NCBI RefSeq assembly: GCF_000472785.1
Contig: NZ_AXAL01000023.1
Span: forward strand, 61,208-125,207
DNA: 64,000 nt
Reading direction: 5' to 3'
From: Mesorhizobium loti CJ3sym
Lineage (GTDB): Bacteria > Pseudomonadota > Alphaproteobacteria > Rhizobiales > Rhizobiaceae
How positions within the stretch are numbered: the stretch's first letter is position 1; each line of letters begins with the position of its first letter. This document shows, one piece after another, positions 56,830 to 64,000 of this stretch. The notes under the pieces were generated by a model. The model did not search any database. It saw nothing but the letters and a program-made list of their open reading frames with translations, and was not told the origin of the DNA. The translations under genes and the position numbers were made by a program.

Positions 56830-58152
56830 TCAAAGCGGCGGCCTGCCACCCAAGAGATGGCGGATAAACTCCCACCTGCGGGCACGCCTTCGCTGAAGGA
56901 GGCGCGGCCTATGCTGTTCGAACGGCACTTGGTAGAGCCCGCACGCTCGGCATCCTTCTTCCTTGCCGCAAGCGGTCTCCCAGCATCTGACATCATGCGT
57001 CCAGGACAGCGCGACCCTTTCCAGATGTAGATTGGCCGAACTTTTAAGCAATATCAGTTCTCCCCGCAAAGCCGTCTGCTTGATAAACTCGGAGACTTCC
57101 TTCGGGCTTCTGATTTCTCGAAATCGGCCATTGTCGCGATCTGCTTGACCTGCCCTCGAACGATGCGCGTTGTCTCCAACATAGATCACCTGGTCGGCAG
57201 CCTCGCGTGCGGACTGATAGGCGGCAGCGTATTTTCTGCTCGAACCGGCGTAGTCCGAAATCTGGCCGAGCACGATTCGCTTTCGTCTGGCAGCAGCCTT
57301 CGACATAAAATCGATAGCAAGGTTGATAGAGTGCCAAGGCGCCTTTGCCGTATCGATGATGAATTCAGGGCCGCCCTCGGTGACGAACACCTCGCACCTG
57401 TTTTGCAAAGGCAAGAATGTTTCCAGCCGCGAGGCTACGATTTCCGGTGGGACACCGAGTTCGAGTGCCGAGACAGTGGCTGCGGCCAACGGCAACCAGA
57501 AATAATCAGCGGGAAACGGAGCGGTCAGCGCAAGGGTATTTTGTTTCCAATGTACCTTGAATGTCAGCGGATCAGGATAACCGGCACGAACGTCGCTGAT
57601 GCGATAGTCTGCACCATCTGACATCCCGAAAGTGACGACGCGGCACTTGGCGCCTGCCGCCATGGCTTTAACATGGGGATCGTCGACGTTGAGGATCGCA
57701 AGCCCATCTGATGGCAGAGCGTCAACCAGCACGCGCTTTTCTTCCGCGACGTTCTCAAGCGTCCTGAAATTCTTGAAATGCTCCAGACGGACCATGGTAA
57801 CGATAGCAACACTCGGTCTCAGCAGTTCCACCATCGGGCCTATCGAGCCCTTGCCACGCGCACCGACCTCAGAGACGACATAGTCGAAGTTGCTGTTGTT
57901 GACGCGTTTGCAGAGCGCGGAGATAAGCGCCGTGATGGAGTTGACGAGCACCTGTGAATAGACGGATGCATGCCCACCAGCAAGTAAATGCGCCAGCAGA
58001 GTTGCAGTGGTCGATTTGCCCGAGCTTCCGGTTACACCGATGAAGGTGGCCCCACTGTTGGCGCGAGCCCGCTTCGCACGATACAACCTCACCCTGTACC
58101 TTGCGCCATGGCGAATATTGCGCAGTGCCAATTTCAACCTTACGACGACCAT
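56830..58152 (-). CDS. Stand-alone Mur-ligase-like protein with a Cys-rich C-terminus
   Basis: A 440-residue protein whose P-loop GVTGSSGKST lies at residues 39-48, much nearer the N-terminus than in MurC-F, so the N-terminal UDP-sugar domain is missing. The Mur central ATPase domain follows (EVGARGKGSIG, PLAAATVSALELG). The C-terminal part ends with a Cys-containing segment (RCWETACGKEEGCRACGLY; C-x5-C-x5-C-x2-C), a possible metal or iron-sulfur site. Base composition looks lower in GC than its neighbours. It is convergent with the SH3 gene. Could join an amino acid or peptide to an unusual acceptor; I do not recognise a known pathway. Confidence 0.72.
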   Translation of the reverse strand: MVVVRLKLALRNIRHGARYRVRLYRAKRARANSGATFIGVTGSSGKSTTATLLAHLLAGGHASVYSQVLVNSITALISALCKRVNNSNFDYVVSEVGARGKGSIGPMVELLRPSVAIVTMVRLEHFKNFRTLENVAEEKRVLVDALPSDGLAILNVDDPHVKAMAAGAKCRVVTFGMSDGADYRISDVRAGYPDPLTFKVHWKQNTLALTAPFPADYFWLPLAAATVSALELGVPPEIVASRLETFLPLQNRCEVFVTEGGPEFIIDTAKAPWHSINLAIDFMSKAAARRKRIVLGQISDYAGSSRKYAAAYQSAREAADQVIYVGDNAHRSRAGQADRDNGRFREIRSPKEVSEFIKQTALRGELILLKSSANLHLERVALSWTHDVRCWETACGKEEGCRACGLYQVPFEQHRPRLLQRRRARRWEFIRHLLGGRPPL

Positions 58153-58207
58153 TGCTAGCCCCTGTCAACTTACACCTTCAGTAACATAGGTTCGTTGTCG
58201 ACGCTCC

Positions 58208-58969
58208 TCAGATGCAGCGGCCGCCGTCGACTTCCAACGCCACACCGGTGATGAAGGCGGCTTCGTCGGACGCAAGCCACAGTGCCGCGTTGGCGATGTC
58301 GAGCGGCGTCGAAAGCCGGCCGAGCGGGATCGAGGCGCGGAATTTCTCGCGGATTTCGGGCGTGTCGGCGCCCATGAATTTTTCGAGCATGCCGGTTTCG
58401 CCGGCGACCGGGCAGAGACAGTTGACGCGGATGTTCTTCGGGGCGAGTTCCACGGCCATCGACTTGGTGGCAGTGATCGCCCAGCCTTTCGAGGCGTTGT
58501 ACCAGGTGAGGCCGGGTCGTGGCCGCAGACCGGCGGTGGAGGCCGTAGTCAGGATGACGCCGCCGCCTTGCCGGTCCATGATCGGCACCACGGCAAGGGC
58601 GGCATGATAGATCGCCTTCATGTTGACGGCGGTGATCAGATCAAAGGTTTCCTCGTCGACCTTGAGCATGTCGCCGTTGCGATGGGTGAAGCCGGCGTTG
58701 TTGACCATGATGTCGATACGGCCAAAGGCGCTCTTGGCGGCATAGACCATTTCGTCGAATTCAGAGCGTAAGGAAACATCGGTCTGCGTCCAGATCGCCG
58801 CCTCGCCGATTTCATTGGCGACGCGCTCCGCACCTTTGGCATTGAGGTCGGCGACCACCACGCGCGCGCCTTCTTCGGCAAAGCGCTTGGCCATGCCTTC
58901 GCCGAACCCGGCTGCCGCGCCGGTGATGATGGCGACCTTGTTTTCCAGACGCATGTTTTTCCCGCTCAT
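58208..58969 (-). CDS. SDR family oxidoreductase
   Basis: A 253-residue classical short-chain dehydrogenase: cofactor motif TGAAAGFGEG, NNAG, a catalytic serine region (TTASTAGL), Y-x-x-x-K as YNASK, and a C-terminal GVALEVDGGRC. The start at 58969 was chosen because GGAG lies 9 nt upstream. Substrate unknown; the glucose-6-phosphate genes start 294 bp away on the other strand, with AT-rich sequence between. Confidence 0.87.
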   Translation of the reverse strand: MSGKNMRLENKVAIITGAAAGFGEGMAKRFAEEGARVVVADLNAKGAERVANEIGEAAIWTQTDVSLRSEFDEMVYAAKSAFGRIDIMVNNAGFTHRNGDMLKVDEETFDLITAVNMKAIYHAALAVVPIMDRQGGGVILTTASTAGLRPRPGLTWYNASKGWAITATKSMAVELAPKNIRVNCLCPVAGETGMLEKFMGADTPEIREKFRASIPLGRLSTPLDIANAALWLASDEAAFITGVALEVDGGRCI

Positions 58970-59263
58970 CGATATCTCCCCGCAACCAATAAGGCGACCG
59001 ACTGCCGTGGCCCATGCCGTGACAAGCAACACGCCATTTCTCCCTTAGCTTTCGTCACATTCACGTTCTATGCTGCAACTGCGAAAGCTTCCGGAGTGCT
59101 CGTTCACCGACAAGCCTCCGGGTAGCGCCAGTGTCAAGCGCACACGTGGACCCAATCACTATCCGGCGATTGGTCCTCGATGTGACACCATGGCACTGGA
59201 AAATTTAAATCGATTAGAATATATCAGCCGCGTACTCGCGACCGGCGTCAGAGCGGACAGACC

Positions 59264-60733
59264 ATGACCAGCCAGATCATCCCCGTCGACCCTTTCGACT
59301 TCATCATTTTCGGTGGCACCGGCGACTTGTCGGAGCGCAAGCTTCTGCCGTCGCTCTACTATCGCCAGCGCGACCATCAATTCTCCGAGCCGACGCGCAT
59401 CATCGGAACGTCGCGTTCGAAGATGACCGACGAGGAATTCCAGGCCTTCGCCAAGCAGGCGATCTCCGACCACGTCAAACCAGCCGATATCGACGCCAAG
59501 GAACTGAAGACCTTCCTGGCGCGACTTTCCTACGTCTCAGCCGACGCAACGACCGGCGCCGGCTTCGACAAGCTGAAAAAGGCGATCGGCGAGAGCGAAA
59601 ACATCCGCGCCTTCTATCTTGCCGTGGCGCCGGCGCTGTTCGGCGATATCTCGCACAAACTCAAAGAGCATAAGCTGATCACGCCGAATTCGCGCATCGT
59701 GCTGGAGAAGCCGATCGGCCGCGACCTTGCCTCGGCGCGGGCGCTGAACGATCTGGTCGGCGACGACTTCCACGAAAGCCAGATCTTCCGCATCGACCAC
59801 TATCTCGGCAAGGAGACGGTGCAGAACCTGATGGCACTGCGCTTTGCCAACGCGCTCTACGAGCCGCTGTGGAACTCCGCCCATATCGACCACGTGCAGA
59901 TCACCGTCGCCGAGACGGTGGGCCTGGAAGACCGTGTCACCTATTACGACAAGGCCGGCGCGCTGCGCGACATGGTGCAGAACCACATGCTGCAACTCTT
60001 ATGCCTGGTCGCCATGGAGGCGCCGTCGTCGATGGACGCCGACGCGGTGCGCGACGAGAAGCTGAAGGTGTTGCGCGCGCTGAAGCGCATCAACGGCAAC
60101 GAAGCGCCGAAGCACACCGTGCGTGGCCAGTACCGCGCCGGCGCCTCGGCCAGCGGAGCCGTGAAGGGCTATGTCGAGGAGCTCGCCCACGACAGCAACA
60201 CCGAGACCTTCGTCGCTATCAAGGCCGAGATCGGCACCTGGCGCTGGGCGGGCGTTCCGTTCTACCTCAGGACCGGCAAACGGCTGGCGACCCGGGTCTC
60301 GGAAATCGTCATCGAGTTCAAGCCGATCCCGCATTCGATTTTCGGCGACAGCGCCGGGCCGATCTTCGCCAACCAGCTGGTCATCCGGCTGCAGCCCGAC
60401 GAAGGCGTCAAGCAGTTCATCATGATCAAGGATCCGGGTCCGGGCGGCATGCGGCTGCGCCAGATCTCGCTCGACATGAGCTTCGCGCAATCCTTCGATG
60501 GCCGCGCGCCCGACGCCTATGAACGGCTGATCATGGATGTCATCCGCGGCAACCAGACGCTGTTCATGCGCCGTGACGAAGTGGAAGCGGCCTGGAAATG
60601 GATCGACCCGATCCAGAATGCCTGGGAAAGCGCCAGGCAGGAAGCACAGGGCTATACGGCAGGCACCTGGGGGCCATCGGCCTCGATAGCGCTGATCGAA
60701 CGTGACGGGCGGACATGGCACGAGAGCAATTGA
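59264..60733 (+). CDS. zwf: Glucose-6-phosphate 1-dehydrogenase
   Basis: 489-residue enzyme for NADP-linked oxidation of glucose 6-phosphate to 6-phosphogluconolactone. Cofactor motif GGTGDLSERKLLPSLY near the N-terminus (about 16-31) and active-site RIDHYLGKETVQ beginning at R176. First gene of zwf-pgl-edd; pgl starts inside its 3' end (19-bp overlap). The 294-bp upstream gap is AT-rich near the end (around 59190-59225) and should carry the promoter. Confidence 0.96.
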   Translation: MTSQIIPVDPFDFIIFGGTGDLSERKLLPSLYYRQRDHQFSEPTRIIGTSRSKMTDEEFQAFAKQAISDHVKPADIDAKELKTFLARLSYVSADATTGAGFDKLKKAIGESENIRAFYLAVAPALFGDISHKLKEHKLITPNSRIVLEKPIGRDLASARALNDLVGDDFHESQIFRIDHYLGKETVQNLMALRFANALYEPLWNSAHIDHVQITVAETVGLEDRVTYYDKAGALRDMVQNHMLQLLCLVAMEAPSSMDADAVRDEKLKVLRALKRINGNEAPKHTVRGQYRAGASASGAVKGYVEELAHDSNTETFVAIKAEIGTWRWAGVPFYLRTGKRLATRVSEIVIEFKPIPHSIFGDSAGPIFANQLVIRLQPDEGVKQFIMIKDPGPGGMRLRQISLDMSFAQSFDGRAPDAYERLIMDVIRGNQTLFMRRDEVEAAWKWIDPIQNAWESARQEAQGYTAGTWGPSASIALIERDGRTWHESN

Positions 60734-61431
60734 ACAGCGCCAGCTACAACTGGAACGCTTTCCCCGGCCGGCCGGAACTGGCGACAGCGCTGGCCGCGAA
60801 GGTAGCTGATCGTCTGACCCATGCGATCGGCCAGCGCGGCACGGCGTTGCTGGCCGTCTCCGGCGGCACGACGCCGGCAAAGTTCTTCGCCACCCTCTCG
60901 GCGCTGCCTATTGCCTGGGAAAAAGTGATCGTGACGCTGGTTGACGAACGTTTCGTGCCGGCCTCCTCGCCGCGCTCCAATGCCGGGCTGGTTGCCGCCA
61001 ATCTGTTGCAGAATGCCGCCAAGGCGGCGCGCTTCGTGGCGCTCTATCACGAGGCAGCCGGTATCGCGGACGCCGCGGCATCCGATGAGAAAGCACTCCG
61101 CTCCCTGCCTTGGCCACTTGATGTCGTCATCCTCGGCATGGGGCCGGACGGCCACACCGCCTCGTTCTTTCCCGATGCCGATGATCTGGCAAAGCTGCTC
61201 GATCCGGCCTCGGACAAGATCATCCTGCCGGTTCACGCGGTCAGCGCGGGTGAACCACGACTGACCCTGACCTTGGCGCGGATCATCGATGCCGGCTTCA
61301 TCGCGCTGCACATAGAAGGCGAGGACAAGCGCACCGCGTTTGACGGTGCGGTCGCGCCCGGGCCGCAAAAACCGATCCGTGCCGTACTCGACGCTGCACC
61401 CAGGCCCGTAGAGGTTTTCTGGGCACCCTGA
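60715..61431 (+). CDS. pgl: 6-phosphogluconolactonase
   Basis: A 238-residue lactonase of the SOL/DevB family with VSGGTTPAKFF (about 44-54), VDERFVP (81-87) and GMGPDGHTASFFP (139-151). Starts within the end of zwf (overlap), a sign of coupled translation. Hydrolyses the lactone to 6-phosphogluconate, feeding the Entner-Doudoroff dehydratase encoded next. Confidence 0.95.
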   Translation: MAREQLNSASYNWNAFPGRPELATALAAKVADRLTHAIGQRGTALLAVSGGTTPAKFFATLSALPIAWEKVIVTLVDERFVPASSPRSNAGLVAANLLQNAAKAARFVALYHEAAGIADAAASDEKALRSLPWPLDVVILGMGPDGHTASFFPDADDLAKLLDPASDKIILPVHAVSAGEPRLTLTLARIIDAGFIALHIEGEDKRTAFDGAVAPGPQKPIRAVLDAAPRPVEVFWAP

Positions 61432-61446
61432 TTTAGATTTTACTGT

Positions 61447-61481
61447 GGTCCCGGCAATTGCGGGAGGATGTTTCCGGGACC
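61447..61481 (+). promoter_or_regulatory. Hairpin in the pgl-edd spacer
   Basis: GGTCCCGG (61447-61454) and CCGGGACC (61474-61481) form a perfect 8-bp stem with a large loop between pgl and edd. There is no T-run. It may stabilise the upstream mRNA or set relative expression. Low certainty as a functional site. Confidence 0.4.
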
Positions 61482-61503
61482 TCGCCTGAAAGGACCGACC
61501 GCC

Positions 61504-63327
61504 ATGACCGCAAGACGCGACATCGAGGCCATCACGGAGCGCATCCGCCAACGTTCGAAGGCGGGACGTGAACGCTATCTCGGTCGTATCGCCGAGGCAT
61601 CGAACCAGACCGCCAACCGGTCGGTGCTGTCCTGCGGCAACCTTGCACACGGCTTTGCAGTGTGCAGCCCCTCGGAAAAGCTGGCGCTCGGCGCCGACAA
61701 GGTGCCCAATCTCGGCATCATCACCTCCTACAACGACATGCTGTCGGCGCATCAGCCATTCGAGACCTACCCTGCCCTAATCAAGGAGGCAGCGCGCGAG
61801 GCCGGCGGCATCGCCCAGGTCGCCGGCGGCGTGCCGGCGATGTGCGATGGCGTCACCCAGGGGCAGCCCGGCATGGAACTGTCGCTGTTTTCGCGCGACG
61901 TGATTGCCATGGCCGCGGCGATTGGCCTGTCGCACAACATGTTCGACGCTGCCGTCTATCTCGGCGTCTGTGACAAGATCGTGCCGGGACTGGTGATCGC
62001 GGCACTGACCTTTGGCCATCTGCCGGCGGTGTTCATTCCCGCCGGACCGATGACGACCGGCCTGCCCAATGACGAGAAGGCCAGGGTTCGCCAGCTCTAT
62101 GCCGAAGGCAAGGCAGGCCGCGCCGAGCTTCTGGAAGCCGAGTCCAAATCGTACCATGGGCCGGGCACCTGCACCTTCTACGGCACGGCCAACTCCAACC
62201 AGATGCTGATGGAAATCATGGGCCTGCACACGCCGGGCGCTTCCTTTGTCAACCCAGGTACGCCACTGCGTGAGGCCTTGACCCGTGAGGCGACCAAACA
62301 GGCGCTGGCGATCACGGCGCTCGGCAATGCCTATACGCCGGTTGGACGGATGATCGACGAACGCTCTTTCGTGAACGGCGTCGTCGGCCTGCATGCCACG
62401 GGCGGCTCGACCAACCACACCATCCACCTCATCGCCATGGCGGCTGCGGCCGGCATTTCATTGAGCTGGCAGGATATTTCGGACCTCTCGGAAGCGGTGC
62501 CATTGCTGGCGCGCGTCTATCCCAACGGCCTTGCCGACGTGAACCATTTCCATGCCGCCGGCGGGCTCGGCTTCCTGATCCGCGAACTGCTCGACGAAGG
62601 TGTCCTGCACGAGGATGTGCAGACGGTGTGGGGCGAAGGCCTGCGGCCCTATGCGGTTGAGGCAAAGCTCGGCGCCGACGGCAGCGTGGTGCGCGAGGCA
62701 GTCCCGCTGCAGAGCGGTGATGAAAAGGTGCTGGCGCCGTTCCACAAGGCCTTTCAGGCGACCGGCGGCCTGAAGGTTCTGGCGGGCAATCTCGGCCACG
62801 CCGTCATCAAGACCTCCGCCGTCAAGCCGGAACGGCGCCTCATCGAGGCGCCGGCCAAGGTGTTCGACAGCCAGCAGGGCTTGAACGACGCGTTCAAGGC
62901 CGGCACGCTTACCGGAGACTTCATTGCCGTCATCCGCTTCCAGGGGCCAAAGGCCAATGGCATGCCGGAACTGCACAAGCTGACCACCGTGCTCGGCATC
63001 CTGCAGGATCGCGGTCAGCGCGTCGCCCTGGTGACAGACGGGCGCATGTCGGGCGCTTCCGGCAAGGTGCCTGCGGCGATCCACGTGACGCCGGAAGCGG
63101 TCGAGGACGGGCCGATCGCCAGGCTCCATGACGGCGACATCATCCGCCTCGATGCGGACGCCGGCACGCTGGAGGTCATGGTGCCGGCGCCGGAATTCGC
63201 GTTGCGCCGCACCGCGGAAGTCGATCTCATCGGCAACGAGTTCGGCTTCGGCCGCGAGCTTTTCGCCGGTTTCCGGCAGCTGGTCGGCCGCGCTGATCAT
63301 GGCGCCGGCGCGTTCGGAAACGCCTGA
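61504..63327 (+). CDS. edd: 6-phosphogluconate dehydratase
   Basis: 607-residue [4Fe-4S] dehydratase of the IlvD/Edd family, making 2-keto-3-deoxy-6-phosphogluconate in the Entner-Doudoroff route. Cysteines for the cluster in motif CDGVTQG and CGNLAHG regions, plus the conserved LVTDGRMSGASGKVPAAIH block. The start at 61504 (AAGGA upstream) is preferred over an ATG at 61468 which lies in the pgl-edd hairpin. No eda gene is within the window. Confidence 0.95.
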   Translation: MTARRDIEAITERIRQRSKAGRERYLGRIAEASNQTANRSVLSCGNLAHGFAVCSPSEKLALGADKVPNLGIITSYNDMLSAHQPFETYPALIKEAAREAGGIAQVAGGVPAMCDGVTQGQPGMELSLFSRDVIAMAAAIGLSHNMFDAAVYLGVCDKIVPGLVIAALTFGHLPAVFIPAGPMTTGLPNDEKARVRQLYAEGKAGRAELLEAESKSYHGPGTCTFYGTANSNQMLMEIMGLHTPGASFVNPGTPLREALTREATKQALAITALGNAYTPVGRMIDERSFVNGVVGLHATGGSTNHTIHLIAMAAAAGISLSWQDISDLSEAVPLLARVYPNGLADVNHFHAAGGLGFLIRELLDEGVLHEDVQTVWGEGLRPYAVEAKLGADGSVVREAVPLQSGDEKVLAPFHKAFQATGGLKVLAGNLGHAVIKTSAVKPERRLIEAPAKVFDSQQGLNDAFKAGTLTGDFIAVIRFQGPKANGMPELHKLTTVLGILQDRGQRVALVTDGRMSGASGKVPAAIHVTPEAVEDGPIARLHDGDIIRLDADAGTLEVMVPAPEFALRRTAEVDLIGNEFGFGRELFAGFRQLVGRADHGAGAFGNA

Positions 63328-63352
63328 CCACGTCCTGCGATCGTCCAAACAA

Positions 63353-63377
63353 AAAGGGCGGCTTTGAGCCGCCCTTT
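63353..63377. terminator. Bidirectional intrinsic terminator after edd
   Basis: AAAGGGCGGC and GCCGCCCTTT form a perfect 10-bp stem around a 5-nt loop (TTTGA), with A-run before and T-run after, so it can terminate both edd and the convergent minus-strand gene. Confidence 0.9.
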
Positions 63378-63397
63378 CGCGTTTGTCCGGATTGGAC

Positions 63398-64000
63398 TTA
63401 CTGGACTTTAAGCTCGGTCCGTTCGCCGGCCTTGACCGTGAAAGGTGTTTCCTTCTCGGCCTTGTCGGTGGTGAAGGTGGTTACGAGCGTGTAGTCGCCC
63501 GCCGCGAGCGTCGTCTGCATCTTTTCGCCATAAGCATAAGTCACCTGCTTGCGCTCGCCCTGCAGGTTCTTCTTGGCCTCAAAGATCTTGAAGCCGTCCG
63601 CGCCCGGTGCGTCGATCGCCAGGACGCCCGCGTTCAGGATCACATTGACATCGGTCATCTGCCCGACCGTCACGCTGAAAGGCTGTTCGGTGGACACGGC
63701 CTGCACGTCGACGCCCATCACATAATCGCCCGGAGGCAGGTCAAACTGGCTGTCGGGACCGTAGGCGTAGGTCACCTGATCACGCGTACCGTCCAGCTTC
63801 TTGGCCGCCTTGTACACCTTCCATCCCACATCCGTTTCGGCCTTCTCGCCTCCCTGGGTGTAGAAGGCGTTGGCCTTGGCCTTGCCGACGCCGACGATGA
63901 TGTCCTTGTCAACGATCTGGCCGGCGGCGAGCTGCATGGTCTCGCTCGCCTCGCCGGCTCCAAGCTTCACGGTGACCTTGGTCTCGCCGGCCGGAACGAC
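63398..64000 (-). CDS. C-terminal part of a beta-repeat protein (incomplete)
   Basis: Only the last 200 residues are inside; the frame is open to position 64000 and the start is outside. It contains at least two copies of a beta-rich unit of about 75 residues that share VTYAYG, AGDYxL/xPPGDYVMG and VxxGxxTDVNVxL-type segments. Such repeats appear in extracytoplasmic, VWA-containing Mesorhizobium proteins in my memory, but that part is not visible. No cysteines are seen in this piece. Confidence 0.75.
   Translation of the reverse strand, partial: VVPAGETKVTVKLGAGEASETMQLAAGQIVDKDIIVGVGKAKANAFYTQGGEKAETDVGWKVYKAAKKLDGTRDQVTYAYGPDSQFDLPPGDYVMGVDVQAVSTEQPFSVTVGQMTDVNVILNAGVLAIDAPGADGFKIFEAKKNLQGERKQVTYAYGEKMQTTLAAGDYTLVTTFTTDKAEKETPFTVKAGERTELKVQ

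Overview
This 64 kb window is chromosomal DNA of a Mesorhizobium-like member of the Rhizobiales (Alphaproteobacteria). The reasons are high GC, many LysR/GntR/ABC genes, phasin plus acetoacetyl-CoA synthetase, a PdhS-type histidine kinase, a tRNA-His of the alphaproteobacterial type without G-1, a zwf-pgl-edd operon, and genes that I recognise as close relatives of the Mesorhizobium loti vitamin B6 catabolic enzymes. I see no transposase, integrase, phage or CRISPR array. All family calls come from reading motifs and from memory of homologues; no search was run.

Layout. 0-2.4 kb: the 5' part of cyoA (quinol oxidase subunit II) divergent from an MFS carrier, with a 21-bp palindrome between them. 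2.4-8.3 kb: a dialkylglycine decarboxylase locus (dgdA/dgdR) with a flavin amine oxidase-like gene, a DapA-family gene and a CurA-type reductase. 8.3-12.7 kb: a DHA2 efflux pump with a divergent MarR regulator, and an SBF-like transporter with a divergent LysR regulator.

12.8-32.8 kb is the centrepiece: what appears to be the whole degradation pathway I of vitamin B6. Pyridoxine 4-oxidase, pyridoxamine-pyruvate aminotransferase, pyridoxal 4-dehydrogenase, 4-pyridoxolactonase, 4-pyridoxate dehydrogenase, the FHMPC dehydrogenase, the HMPDC decarboxylase, the FAD ring-opening oxygenase and the acetamidomethylene-succinate hydrolase are all here, next to a GntR regulator with palindromic candidate operators. 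Interleaved are two complete ABC importers, one BMP/nucleoside-type and one NMT1/THI5-type. They are the best candidates for B6-vitamer or 4-pyridoxate uptake. Two further genes in the run (PEBP/YbhB-like and DUF1185) have no assigned role.

32.8-42.3 kb: tRNA-His; a probable alpha-r14-type small RNA on the minus strand, with three hairpin loops of the same anti-Shine-Dalgarno decamer and an intrinsic terminator; a phasin; a very large PdhS/DivJ/PleC-like kinase; acetoacetyl-CoA synthetase; and an AsmA-like protein. 42.3-55.6 kb: a polyamine theme (potFGHI importer, later a puuA-puuB pair) flanking an EamA permease, an ScfR-like regulator divergent from isocitrate lyase, a pseudo-receiver and a HAD hydrolase. 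55.9-64 kb: an SH3 protein, an unusual stand-alone Mur-ligase-like protein with a Cys-rich tail, an SDR, the Entner-Doudoroff operon zwf-pgl-edd, and the C-terminal part of a repeat protein that runs off the window.

How it fits together: the window is mostly nutrient scavenging (B6 vitamers, polyamines, dialkylglycines) that feeds central carbon metabolism (succinic semialdehyde, acetate, glyoxylate shunt, Entner-Doudoroff) in a soil or plant-associated bacterium.
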